Source of the DNA: Balaenoptera acutorostrata | Lineage: Eukaryota > Chordata > Mammalia > Artiodactyla > Balaenopteridae | DNA length: 64,000 nucleotides | Assembly (NCBI RefSeq): GCF_949987535.1 | Contig: NC_080066.1 | Span: forward strand, 90,787,600-90,851,599 | Direction of reading: 5' to 3' | The notes under the pieces: model-generated | Databases searched by the model: none | What the model was told of the DNA's origin: nothing | What the model saw: the letters and a program-made list of their open reading frames with translations, nothing else | Made by a program: the position numbers and the translations under genes | In this document: positions 11,317 through 22,702 of the stretch, piece by piece | Layout of the letters: every line of letters starts with the position of its first letter | Position numbering within the stretch: position 1 is the first letter of the stretch

Positions 11317-11780
11317 CACACATTTAGCATTTTCAGTGCTCTTCATTTGTTTAAAGAGATCCAGATTTCTACCTGGTATCATTTCCCTTATGATTGAAGG
11401 ACTTCCTTTACACATTTTATAGTACATAATGACTAGTGGTGAATTCTTTTTAGCTCGTATTATTATTTTTTTAAATGTGTGTGGAAAAAAGCTTTTATTT
11501 CACCTTTCTGTCTAAAATACGTTTTTGTTAGGTATAGAATTTTAATATGGTCGTTTTCTTTTCCCAATACTTCAGTACAGTATTCTTTTCTCTCCTGGTT
11601 TACTTTTTTTCATATCCCTGTTTATATCTACTGTGCCTTTTTTGTCTGGCTACTTTTGTTGTTATTGTTTTGTGTTTGCTTTTTCTTTTATTTATTTTTA
11701 TTGAAGTATAGTTGATTTACATGTTGTGTTAGTTTCAGGTGTACATCACAGTGATTCAGTTAAACATATTACATATATAT

Positions 11781-11799
11781 ACACACACACACACACACA
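11781..11799. repeat. (CA)n microsatellite
   Basis: About nine CA units flanked by TATA-rich sequence inside an L1 3' UTR. Confidence 0.9.
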
Positions 11800-12030
11800 T
11801 ATATATTCTTATATAATATATTCTTTTCCTAATTCTTTTCCCTTATAGGTTATTATAAAATATTGAGTATAGTTCCCTGTGCTATACAGTAGGTCCTTGT
11901 TATATATTTTATATATAGTAGTGTATATATGTTAAACTCAAACTCCCAATTTATCCCTCCCCCCCCACTTTCCCCTTTGGTAACCATAAGACTTTTTCTA
12001 TCTGGGTCTATTTCTCTTTTGTAAATAAGT

Positions 12031-15000
12031 TCATTTGTATCTTTTTTTTTTAATTCCACATATAAGCAATATCATTTGATATTTGTCTTTCTCTGTCTGG
12101 CTTACTTCACTTCGTATGATAATCTCTAGGTCCATCCATGTTGCTGGAAATGGAATTATTTCATTCTTTTTTATGGCTGAGTGATATTCCATTGTATATA
12201 TACACCACACCTTCTTTATCCATTCATCTGTCAATGGACATTTAGGTTGCTTCCATGTCTTGGCTATTGTAAGTAGTGCTGCAGTGAACACGGTTGTGCA
12301 TGTATCTTTTTGAATTACAGTTTTCTCCAGATATATGCCCAGGAGCAGGATTGTAGGGTCATATGGTAACTCTGTATTTAGTTTTTTAAGGAACCTCCAT
12401 ACTGTTCTCCATAGTGGCTTTACCAATTTACATTCCTACCAACAGTGTAAGAGGATTCCTTTTTCTCTACACCCTCTCTGGCATTTATTATTTGTAGACT
12501 TTTAATGATGACCATTCTGACTGGAGTGAGGTGATACCTCATTGTAGTTTTGATTTGCATTTCTCTAATAATTAGTGATGTCAAGCAACTTTTCATGTGC
12601 CTCTTAGCCATCTGTATGACTTCATTGGTGAAATGTCTATTTAGGTCTTCCACCCACTTTTTAACTGGATTCTTTGTTTTTTTGATATTGAGCTACATGA
12701 GCTGTTTGTATATTTTAGAGATTAATCCATGGTCTGTTATTTCATTTTCAAATATTTTATCCCATTCTGAGAGTTGACTTTTTGTCTTGTTTGTGGTTTC
12801 CTTTGCTGTGCAAAAGCTTTTACGTTTAATTAAGTCCCATTTGTTTATTTTTGTTTTTATTTCCGTTACTCTAGGAGGTGGGTGAAAAAAGATCTTGCTG
12901 TGGTTTATGTCAAAGAGTTTTTCCTATGTTTTCCTCTAAGAGTTTTATAGTGTCTGGTCTTACATTTAAGTCTTTAATCCATTTGGAGTTTATTTTTGTG
13001 TATGGTGTTAGGTAGTGTTCTAATTTCATTCTTTCACATGTAGCTGTCCAGTTTTCCCAGCACCATTTATTGAAGAGGCTGTCTTTTCTCCATTGTATGT
13101 TCTTGCCTCCTTTGTCATAACTTAGGTGCCCATATGTGCATGGGTTTCTCTCTGGGCATTCTATCCTGTACCATTGATCTATATTTCTGTTTTTGTGCCA
13201 GTACCATACTGTCTTGATTACTGTAGCTTTGTGATATAGTTTGAAGCTGGGGAGCCTGATTCCTCCAACTCCTTTTTTCTTTCTCAAAACTGCTTTGGCT
13301 ATTCGGGGTCTTTTGTGTTTCCATACAAATTGTGAAATTTTTTGTTCTAGTTCTGTGAAGAATGCCATTGGTAGTTTGATAGGGATTGCACTGAATCTGT
13401 AGATTGCTTTGGGTAGTGTAGTCATTTTCACAATACTAATTATTCCAATCCAAGAACATGGTATATTTCTAAATCTATGTCATTGATTTCTTTTATCTGT
13501 GTTTTATAGTTTTCTGAGTAAAAGTCTTTTGCCTCCTTAGGCAGGTTTATTCCTAGGTATTTTATTCTTTCTGTTGCAATGATATATGGGAGTGTTTCCT
13601 TAATTTCTCTTTCTGATTTTTCGTTGTTGGTGTATAGGAATGCCAGAGATTTCTGTGCATTAATTTTGTATCCTGCAACTTCACCAAATTCACTGATTAG
13701 TTCTAGTAGTTTTCTGCTGGCATCTTTAAGATTTTCTATGTATGGTATCATGTCATCGGCAAACAGTGATAGTTTTACTTCTTCTTTTCCAATTTGTGTT
13801 GGTTTATTTCTTTTTCTTCTCTGTTGTAGCTAGGACTTCCAAAGCTATGTTGACTAACAGTGGCAAGAGTGGACATCCTTGTCTTGTTTCTGATCTTAGA
13901 GGAAATGTTTTCAGTTTTTCACCATTGAGTATGATGCTTGCTGTGGGTTTTTCATATATGGCCTTTATTATGTTGAGGTGGGTTCCCTCTATGCCCACTT
14001 TCTGGAGAGTTTTTATCATAAATGGGTGTTGAATTTTGTTAACAGCTTTTTCTGAACTTAGTGAGTTCATCATGTGGGTTTTATTCCTTAATTTGTTAAT
14101 GTGGTGTATCACATTGATTGATTTGCATATATTGAAGAATCCTTGCCTCCCTGGGATAAATCCCACTTGATCATGGTGTATGATCCTTTTAATGTGCTGT
14201 TGGATTCTCTTTGCTAGTATTCTGTTCAGGATTTTTGCATCTATGTTCATCAGTGATATTGGTCTATAATTTTCTTTTTTTGTGATATCTTTTTCTGGTT
14301 TTGGTATCAGGGTGATGGTGGCTTCGTAGAATGAATTTGGGGGTGTTTCTCCCTCTGCAATTTTTTGGAAGAGTTTGAGAAGGATTGGTGTTAGCTCTTC
14401 TCTAAATGTTTGAAAGAATTCACCTGTGCAGCTATCTGGTCCTGCACTTTTGTTAGTTGGAAAATTTTAAATTACGGTTTCAATGTCATTACTTGTGATA
14501 GGTCTGTTTATATTTTAAAATTCTTCCTGGTTCAGTCCTGGAAAATTGTACTTTTCCAAGAATTTGTCCATTTCTTCATGGTTGTCCATTTTATTGGCAT
14601 ATAGTTGTTTGTAGTAGTCTCTTATAATGCTTTGTATTTCTGCAGTGTCAGTTGTGATTTCTCCTTTTACATTTCTAATTTTATTGATTTGCATCCTCTG
14701 CCTTTTATTGTTGATGAGTCTGGCTGAGGGTTTATCGATTTTGTTTATCTTCTCAAAGAACCAGCTTTTAGTGTTATTAATCTTTGCTATTCTTTTCTTC
14801 ATTTCTATTTCATTTATTTCTGCTCTCATCTTTATGATTTCTGTCCTTCTACTGACTTTGGGTTTTCTTTGTTCTTTCTCTAGTTGTTTTAAGGGTACAG
14901 TTAGATTGTTTATTTGAGATTTCTCTTGTTTCTTGAGGTGAGATTGTATTGCTATAAACTCCCTCTTAAACTGCTTTTGATGTGTCCCATAGGTTTTGGG

Positions 15001-15840
15001 TCATCATATTTTCATTGTCATTTGTTTCTATGCATTATTTTATTTCTTCTTTGATTTCTTCAGTGATCTCTTGATTATTTAGTAGCGTGCTGTTTAGCCT
15101 CCATGTATTTGTGTTTTTTAGTTTGTTTCTTGTAATTGATTTCCAATCTCATAGCATTGTCAGAAAAGATGGTTGATAGGATTTCAATTTTCTTAAATTT
15201 TCCAAGGCTTGATTTGTGACTCCAGATGTGATCTATCCTGGAGAAAGTTCCATGTGCACTTGAGAAGAAAGTGTTTTCTGCCACTTCTTTTTGGAATGTT
15301 CTATAAATAACAATTAGATCTATCCACTCTTGTGTCACTTAAAGCTTGTGTTTCCTTATTTATATTCTGTTTGAATGATCTGTCCATTGGTGTAAGTGGG
15401 GTGTTAAGGTCCCTTACTATTATTGTGTTACTGTCGATTTTTCCTTTCGTGGTTGTCAGCGTTTTCTTTATGTATTGAAGTGCTCCTGTGTTGGGTGCAT
15501 AAACATTTATAATTGTTATATCATCTTGGTGGATTGAATCTTTGATCATTATGTAGTGTGTCTCCTTATCTCTTGCCACAGTCTTTATTTTAAAGTCTAT
15601 TTTATCTGGTACGAGTATTGCTACTCCAGCTTTCTTTTTATTTCAATTTGCATGGAATATCTTTTTCCATCTCTTCACTTTCAGTCTGTATGTGTCCCTA
15701 GGTCTGAAGTGGGTCTCTTGTAGACAGCATATAGATGGGTTTTGTTTTTGTATACATTCAGCCAATCTGTGTCTTTTGGTTGGGGCATTTAATCCATCTA
15801 TATTCAAGGTTATTATCAATATGTATGTTCCTATTGCCAT
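12031..15840 (-). pseudogene. L1 ORF2 (endonuclease-RT), multiply disrupted
   Basis: ORF2 of the L1 at 11690-18635, starting at 15840 with MAIGTYILIITLNIDGLNAP. Pieces in order: N-terminus with CLQETHF (15643-15840); endonuclease (15301-15579, where the usual GDFN box reads RDLN, keeping Asp and Asn; 15075-15338 with SAHGTFSRIDH); linker (14515-14829); RT fingers and palm (13804-14250); the FADD box, which reads through at 13742-13760; thumb and C-terminal parts (12910-13751); and the end (12031-12653). At least eight frame breaks occur, so no enzyme can be made. Confidence 0.88.
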
Positions 15841-16712
15841 TTCTTAATTAAAGCTGGTTTGATGGTGCTGATTTCTCTTAGCTTTTGTTTGTCTGTAAAG
15901 CTTTTGATTTCTCTGTCGAATCTGAATGAGATCCTTGCTGGGTAGAGTAATCTTGGTTGTTGGTATTTCTCTTTCATCACTTTAAGTATATCCTGCCACT
16001 CCCTTGTGGCCTGCATAATTTCTGCTGAAAAATCAGCTGTTAACCTTATGGGTATTCCCTTGTATGTTATTTGTTGCTTTTCCCTTGCAGTTTCAATATT
16101 TTTTCTTTGTATTTAATTTTTGATAGTTTGACTAATATGTGTCTTGGTGTGTTTCTCCTTGGATTTATCCTGTATGGGACTCTCTGCACTTCCTGGACTT
16201 GATTGACTATTTCTTTCCTATGTTACGGAAGTTTTCAACTGTAATCTCTTCAAATATTTTTGAGTCCCTTTCTCTTTCTCCTCTTCTTTTGGGACTCCTA
16301 TAATTCGAATGTTGGCGCATTTAATGTTGTCCCAGAGGTCTTTTTGACTGTCCTCAATTCTTTTCATTCTTTTTTCTTTATTCTCCTCTGCAGTAGTTAT
16401 TTCTACTATTTTATCTTCCAGGTCACTTATCCGTTTTTCTGCTTCATTTATTCTGCTATTGATTCCTTCTAGAGAATTTTAAATTTCATTTATTCTGTTG
16501 TTCATCATTGTTTGTTTGCTCTTTAGTTCTTCTAGGCCCTTGTTAAACGTTTCTTGTATTTTCTCTACTCTGTTTCCAAGATTTTGGATCATCTTTACTA
16601 TCATTACTCTGAATTCTTTTTCAGGAAGACTGCATATGTCCTCTTCATTTTTTAGGTCTGGTGGGTTTTTACCTTGCTCCTTCATCTGCTGTGTGTTTCC
16701 TTGTCGTCTCAT
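15831..16712 (-). pseudogene. L1 ORF1, disrupted, overlapping the ORF2 start
   Basis: ORF1 begins at 16712 (MRRQGNTQQMKEQGKNPPDL). It stays open through the coiled-coil region to 16479 and then hits a stop. The C-terminal domain (EWQDILKVMKEKYQQPRLLY, then ISFRFDREIK) is open again at 15831-16016. The usual spacer of about 100 bp between ORF1 and ORF2 is missing. As a result the ORF1 frame ends at TAG (15831-15833), 11 bp inside ORF2, whose ATG is at 15838-15840. Confidence 0.85.
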
Positions 16713-18635
16713 TTAACTTACTGTGTTTGGGGTCTACTTTTCGCAGGCTGCAGGTTCATAGTTCTCGTTGTTTTTGGTGTCTGCCCCGAGTTGGTAAGTT
16801 TGGTTCAGTGGGTTGTGTAGGCTTCCTGGTGGAGGGGACTGATGCCTGTGTTCTGGTGGATGAGGCTGGATCTTGTCTTTCTGGTGGGCAGACCATGTCT
16901 GGTGGGTTTTTTTGGGGTGTCTGTGAACATAATATGATTTTAGGCAGCCTATCTGCTAATGGGTGGGGTTTTGTTCCTGTCTTGCTAATTGTCTGACATG
17001 GGGTGTCCAGTACTGGAGCTTGCTGGTCGCTGAGTGGAGATGGGTCTTAGCGTTGAGATGGAGATCTCTGGGAGAGCTCTTGCCAGCTGAAATTACATGC
17101 GGCCAGGAGGTCCCTGGTGGACCAATGTCTTAAACTCCTCTCTCCTACCTCAGAGGCTCAGGCCTAACACCCTGCTGGAGCACCAAGACGCTGTCAGCTA
17201 CACAGCTCAGAAGAAAAGGGAGAAAAAAATAAAGAAAGAAAAGAAGTAATAATACAATAAAATAAAAAAATTAGAATAAAAAATATTATTAAAATTTAAA
17301 AAGAAAAAATAAAGAGAGAAACCAAACCAATAAAGAAATCCACCAATGTTAACAAGCACTAAAAACTATACTAAGATAAACATAAAAATCCGAAACTAGT
17401 CAGTTGCATACAGCAAACCCCAAGTCTACAGTTGCTCCCAAAGTCCACTGCTTCAATTTTGGGATGATTCACTGTCTAATCAGGTATTCCACAGATGCAG
17501 TGTACATCAAGTTGATTGCAGAGATTTAATCTACTGCTCCTGAGGCTGCACGGAGTAATTTCCCTTTCTCTTCTTTGTCTGCACAGCTCCTGGGGTTCAG
17601 CTTTGGATTTGGCCCCACCTCTGCATGTAGGTCGCCCTCTGGTGCCTGTTCTTCACCCAGACAAGAGTGGGTTAAAGGAGCGGCTGATTGTGAGCTCTGG
17701 CTCACTAAGGCCGGGGTGAGGGAGGGGTACAGAATGTGGGGCGAGCCTGCGGCAGCAGAGGCCAACATGACTTTGCAACAGCCTGAGGTGTGCCATGTGT
17801 TCTCCCGGGGAAGTTGTCCCTGGATCATGGGACCCTGGCAATGGCGGGCTGCACAGGCTTCCAGGAGGGGAGGTGTGGATAGTGACCTGTGCTTGCACAC
17901 AGGATTCCTGGTTGCTGCAGCAGCAGCATTAGCGTTTCATGCCCATCTCTGGTGTCCGCACTGATAGCTGCAGCTTTTGCCCATCTCTGAAGCTTGTTTA
18001 GGTGGTGCTCTGAATCCCCTCTCCTCATGCACCCTGAAACAATGGTCTCTTGACTCTTAGGCAGTTCCAGACCTTTCCCGAGATTCCCTCCCAGTTAGTT
18101 GTAGTGCACTAGCCCCCTTCAGGCTGTGTTCACACAGGAAACCCCAGTCCTCTCCCTGGGATCTGAACTCTAAAGGCCAAGCCTCAGCGCCCAGCCCCAA
18201 TCCGCCCTGGCAGGTGAGCAGACAAGCCTCTCAGGCTGGTTAGTGCTGGTTGGCACTGATCCTCTGTGCGGGAATCTCTCTGCTTTGCCTTCTGCACCCC
18301 TGTTGCTGTGCTCTCCTCTGTGGCTCCGAAGCTTCCCCCCACCCACCCACCATTTCCACCATTGAAGGGGCTTCCTAGTGTGTGGAAACTTTTCCTCCTT
18401 CACAGCACCCTCTCAGAGGTGCAGGTCCTGACCTGATTCTTTTGTCTCTGTTTTTTCTTTTTTTCTTTTGCCTTACCCAGGTACGTGGGGAGTTTCTTGC
18501 CTTTTGGGAAGTCTGAGGTCTTCTGCCCGCATTCAGTATGTGTTCTGTTGGAGTTGTTCCACATGTAGATGTATTTTTGATGTATTTGTGGGGAGGAAGG
18601 TGATCTCCATGTCTTACTCCTCCACCATCTTGAAG
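16713..18635 (-). promoter_or_regulatory. Long L1 5' UTR (type shared with 27468-29425)
   Basis: About 1.9 kb between ORF1 and the 5' terminus. It aligns along its whole length to 27468-29425: the same gcaggctgcaggttc start, an A-rich block on the plus strand (17219-17340), ggcgacctacatgcagaggt on the minus strand, and the CAAGATGGTGGAGGAGTAAG 5' end at 18613-18632. The proximal part also aligns to the other L1 5' UTRs here. It probably carried the RNA polymerase II promoter. Confidence 0.7.
18622..18632 (-). promoter_or_regulatory. L1 5'-terminal YY1-like start element
   Basis: CAAGATGGTGG on the minus strand, with the AAGATGG core intact, at the 5' end of the L1 at 11690-18635. Confidence 0.45.
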
Positions 18636-18644
18636 GTTTCTCCT

Positions 18645-19250
18645 TGCTTATGCCTGAATTTAATTTTTTTTAGTTTGATTAATATGTGTCTTGGTGTGTT
18701 TTTCCTAGGGTTTATGATATATGGGAGTCTCTGTGCTTCCTGGACTTGGGTGACTATTTCCTTTCCCATGTTAGGGGAGTTTTCCACTATAATCTCTTTA
18801 AATATTTTCTCAGATCCTTTTTTTCTCTTCTTCTGGGACACCTGTAATTCGAATGTTGTTGCATTTAGTGTTGTCCCAGAGGTCTCTGAGATTGTCCTCA
18901 ATTCTTTTCATTCTTTATTCTTTTTTCTGCTCCTTGGCAGTTATTTCTACCATTTTGTTTTCCAGCTCACTTATTCGTTCTTCTGCTCAGTTATTCTGTT
19001 ATTTATTCCTTCTAGTATATTCTTCATTTCAGGTATTGTGCTCTTCATCTCTGTTTGTTTGTTCTTTTGTTCTTCTAGATCTTTTTTAAACATTTCTTGT
19101 ATTTTCTCAATCCATGCCTCCATTCTGTTTCTGAGATTTTGTATCATCTTTACTATCATTACTCTGAATTATTTTCCAGGTAGATTGCCTATTTCCTCTT
19201 CATTTATTTGGTCTTGTATGTTTTTACCTTGCTGCTTCATGTGTGACAAA
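18645..19250 (-). pseudogene. L1 ORF1 relic
   Basis: Minus-strand ORF1p sequence with FKEIIVENSPNMGKEIVTQV (RRM region, 18614-18901). 18971-19159 is a charged, heptad-like coiled-coil stretch starting MIVKMIQNLRNRMEAWIEKI. Stops separate the two, and the C-terminus is cut off at the junction with the neighbouring L1. Confidence 0.8.
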
Positions 19251-19911
19251 GTTTTTTGCCGTCTCTTTTTTTCTTTTTTTTTTTAAGTGGGATTGTGTTC
19301 CTGTTTTACTGGTGGTTTGGTCTGAGGCTTCCAACACTGGAGTTTGTAGGCTATTGGATAGAGCTGGGTCTTGGTGCTGAGATTAGGAACTCCGTGAGAC
19401 CTCACTCTATTGAATATTCCCTGGGGTCTGAGGTTCTCTATTACTCCAGTGGCTTGGACTCAGAGCTCCCACCACAGGAGCTTCGACCCCATCCCGGGCT
19501 GATGAACCAGGATCCTGCAAGCTGTCTGGGGCGGAAAAAAAAAATAGAAGAACAATGTAAAAAATAAAAATAGGACACTAAGAAATATGTTAGGAAAAAT
19601 ATAAAAATAAAAATATAGATTAATCAACAGCTGGAAGGTACATAAGTATCACAATAGTAAAAAAGAGGAGGAGGGAAAAGAAAAAAAAAATGGGGGGGGA
19701 AAGGCCTTGGCTGTAAAGGGCAGGATCTAAGCAAGGGTGAGGTTTTGGCAGTGGGTGGGGCCAATGCTCAGGACCACAGGGCTGGAAAAGGCCCTGGGGG
19801 CTGTGAGGGGTGGGGCTTAGGCTCAAGGAACAGAAGGGGCCCAGGCGTGCCCCCCACCCTGGTCTCAGAGGGCAGGAGACCTCACCTGGGAACCCATCAG
19901 GCTTCCTGGGC

Positions 19912-20195
19912 CCAAGTGGTCAGGGCAGTCACCCTCTGCTCCTCTCCCGCTTCTCCCAGAGGGCCCCTCCCACCTGCCTCTCCTGATTTCCCCGGCCTCT
20001 CTCCTATGCCCTCAGGATCCTGGTGGCCTGGATGGGGCTTTGGAGGGGGGTTACTGGCTTGGGAACTCAGCAGGCTTCCTGGCCCGAGTGGGCCAGGTGA
20101 TGACCCTCTGCTTCTCTCCCGCTCTTCCCGGAGAGTCCCTCCCACCTGCCTCTCCTGATCTCCCTGACCTCAGGGGTGCCACTCCTGTCTGGCCT
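19912..20195 (-). repeat. L1 5' UTR monomers, about 172 bp, under two units
   Basis: accctctgct recurs at 19931 and 20103. The surrounding ctctcccgcttctcccagag and cccctcccacctgcctctcc blocks repeat with it, and a partial unit follows at the right. The monomer family is the same as in 3671-4310, with fewer copies. Confidence 0.65.
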
Positions 20196-20356
20196 CCACT
20201 TCTCCTCCCCCTTCAGTTCCCCTATGTCCTACCAGTTCACTTTGGGGTTTCTCCCATCTCCTTAGACGTCAGAGTACCCCTCCAGCGGCCGGCAGGCCCC
20301 CTACTTGTGGGGAGATGCTAACTCCACGTCTTCCCACACCACCATCTTGACTCCGC

Positions 20357-22322
20357 CTCCTGATGAGAGTTTTTAAGATGAATGGATGTTGAATTGTGTA
20401 AATGCTTTTACTGAGATGATCATGTGATTTTTATTCTTTCCTTTTTTAAATATGGTGTATCACATTGATTTGCAGATATTGAACTATCCTTGCATCTTGT
20501 GAATAAATCCCACTTTGTCATGCTGTATGATTCATTTTACCTATTATTGAATTCAATTTGCCAATATTTTGTTGATTATCTTTGCACCTATATTCATCAG
20601 AGATACTGACCTGTTATTTACTATTTGTAGTGTCTTTGTCTGGTTTTGGTATCAGGGTAATAGTGGCCTATTAGAATAAATTTGGGAGTGTTCTGCCCTC
20701 TTCAATTTTTTGGTGTAGTTTGAAAAGAGTAGGTATTAGCTCTTCTTTATGTGTTTGGTAGGATTCCCATGTCAAGCTTTCTAGTACTGGACTATTGTTT
20801 GCTGGGAGTCCTTATATTACAAGTTTAATTTCATTTCTAATGATCAGTCTGTTCAAATTGTCTGTTTCTTCTTGATTCAATCTTGGCAAGCTCTGTGTTT
20901 CTAGAAATTTGTCCGTTTCTTCTAGGTTGTCCAATTCATTGACATACAACTGTTCATAGTATTCTCTTATTGTTTTTTGTATCTCTGTGATATCAGTTGT
21001 TATTTCTCCTCTTTCATTTCTTATTTTGTTTATTTAGGTCCACTCTTTCCTTGGTGAGCCTGGCTAAAGGTTTATCAAGTTTATCTTTTCAGAAAACCAG
21101 CTCTTGGTTTTACTTATCTTTTTCTATTTTTAAAAAAATTAATTAATTAATTAATTTTTGGCTGCATTGGGTCTTCGTTGCTGCACTCAGGCTTTCTCTA
21201 GTTGTGGCAAGCGGGTGCTACTTTTCGTTGTGGTGCATGGGCTTCTCATTGTGGTGGCTTCTCCTGTTGCGGAACACGGGCTCTAGGCGTGAGGGCTTCA
21301 GTAGTTGTGGCATGCGGGCTCAGTAGTTGTGGCTCACAGGCTCTAGAGCGCAGGCTCAGTAGTTGTGGCACACGGGCTTAGTTGCTCCACAGCATGTGGG
21401 ATATTCCCGGACCAGGGCTCGAACCTGTGTCTCCTGCATTGGCAGGTGGATTCTTAACCATTGCACCACCAGGGAAGCCCCTCTATTGTTTTAATGATCT
21501 CTTATTTCTTTCCTCTCTGCTCTTCATTATTTCCTTTCTTCTGCTGTCTTGGGCTTGTATGGTTTTCTTTTTCTAATTCCTTTAGATGATAGGTTAAGTT
21601 GTTTATCTGAGATTTTTCTTATTTCTTGAGGGAGGCCTGTATCGCTATGAACATCCCTCTTAGAATTCCTTTAGCTGAGTCCTGATTTTAGAAAGTTGTG
21701 TTTTCATTTTCATTTGTCTTGAGGTATTTTCTGATTTTCTCTTTGTTTTCTTCAGTGACCCATTGTTTTTTTATTTTCTTTTTTTAGTAACATGTTGTTT
21801 AGTCTTCACGTGTTTGTGTTTTTCCCATTCTTCTTCTTGTAATTGGTTTTTTCTGTCATAGCACTGTGGTTGGGCAAAAAAATGCTTGAAATAATCTCTA
21901 TTCTCTTAAATATGTTGAGACTTGATTGGGGCCTTGTGTGTGATCTATCCTGGAGAAATTCCATGTGCGCTTGAAAAGAATATGTATTCTGCTGTTTTTG
22001 TATGGAATGTACTGAGAGCTATTAAGTCCAACTGGTCTATTGTGTCATTTAACCACTGTGTCCATATTTTTTTTCCTGACTGATTTGTTCATTGATGTAT
22101 GTAGCATTTTAAAATCCCATAATATTATTGTATTATTATCAATTTCTCCCTTTATGTCCCTTAAAATTTGCTATATATATTTAGGTGCTTCTTTATTAGG
22201 TGCACTTATGTTAACAAATGTTATATCCTCTTTTTCTGTTGATCACTTTATCATTACAAGATGCCCTTCGTTGTCTTTTGTTATAGACTTTGTTTTGAAG
22301 TCTACTTTGTCTGATATGAATA
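20357..22322 (-). mobile_element. Old L1 ORF2 fragment, split by a SINE
   Basis: Diverged minus-strand ORF2 reading from RT palm (20357-20640) back to the endonuclease (about 22322), interrupted by the SINE at 21129-21481. No long frame is open. It may be the 3' part of the same old L1 whose 5' part is at 31204-33024, with two younger L1s between; this is an inference from age and order only. Confidence 0.7.
21129..21481 (-). mobile_element. CHR-type tRNA-Glu SINE
   Basis: A minus-strand SINE with its tRNA-like head at the right (ccaccagggaagcccc; box B-like ggctcgaacctg near 21416). The body repeats cagtagttgtggc several times and the tail is (AATT)n. Short matching flanks, tctatt at 21123-21128 and 21482-21487, fit a decayed target duplication. 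L1 sequence continues on both sides. Confidence 0.9.
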
Positions 22323-22441
22323 TTTTTTTAACATCTTTATTGGAGTATAATTGCTTTACAATGGTGTGTTAGTTTCTGCTTTATAACAAAGTGAATCAGT
22401 TATACATATACATATGTTCCCATATCTCTTCCCTCTTGCAT

Positions 22442-22478
22442 CTCCCTCCCTCCCACCCTCCCTATCCCACCCCTGTAG
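22442..22478 (-). other. G-rich quadruplex-prone tract in L1 3' UTR
   Basis: The plus-strand C-runs (ccctccctcccaccctccc) give the minus-strand, L1-sense RNA a series of G3 tracts with 1-4 nt loops. A G-rich tract at this place is a known feature of mammalian L1 3' UTRs; 55484-55509 is the plus-strand counterpart. Confidence 0.5.
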
Positions 22479-22702
22479 GTGGTCACAAAGCACAGAGCTG
22501 ATCGCCCTGTGCTATGCGGCTGCTTCCCACTAGCTATCTATTTTACATTTGGTAGTGTATGTATGTCCACGCCACTCTCTCACTTTGTCACAGCTTACCC
22601 TTCCCCCTCCCCATATCCTCAAGTCCATTCTCTAGTAGGCCTGTGTCTTTATTCCCATCTTGCCACTAGGTTCTTCATGACCTTTTTCTTTTTTCTTTTT
22701 CC

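Larger units (their letters stand above)
8872..11690 (-). mobile_element. Old L1 (ORF2, inter-ORF, start of ORF1)
   Basis: A diverged minus-strand L1: reverse-transcriptase to endonuclease wording from 8872 to 10780, interrupted by a SINE, then the inter-ORF region with an expanded TA repeat (11242-11316) and the ORF1 C-terminal end by about 11690. There the 3' tail of a younger L1 begins. No frame is open over a useful length; 9166-9501 plus is antisense noise. Confidence 0.7.
11690..18635 (-). mobile_element. Near full-length L1 (about 6.95 kb)
   Basis: A minus-strand L1 with every part in order: 3' UTR (11690-12050), ORF2 (12031-15840), ORF1 (15831-16712) and a long 5' UTR (16713-18635) ending in CAAGATGGTGG. 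Both ORFs are broken. A (CA)n tract lies in the 3' UTR. I could not find a target-site duplication: the left flank is an older L1, while the right flank is the inside of another L1's ORF1. Confidence 0.88.
18645..20352 (-). mobile_element. L1 fragment: ORF1 plus monomer-type 5' UTR
   Basis: A minus-strand L1 lacking everything 3' of mid-ORF1. ORF1 pieces lie at 18614-18901 (RRM and start of C-terminal domain) and 18971-19159 (coiled coil). The 5' UTR (19260-20352) matches the 3130-4486 type, with an A-rich block at 19535-19690 and about two tandem monomers. It ends in TCAAGATGGTGG. The left edge abuts the 5' end of the L1 at 11690-18635. Confidence 0.8.

Noticed and set aside
11690..18645. 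Target-site duplication for the near full-length L1
   Set aside because: No matching flank above chance was found; the two sides are different older L1 sequences.
18468..19286. Plus-strand frame of 272 codons
   Set aside because: Opens with TTG, crosses the junction of two L1s, and is mostly the antisense of L1 ORF1. The hydrophobic, Phe/Ser-rich look is what reversed ORF1 gives.
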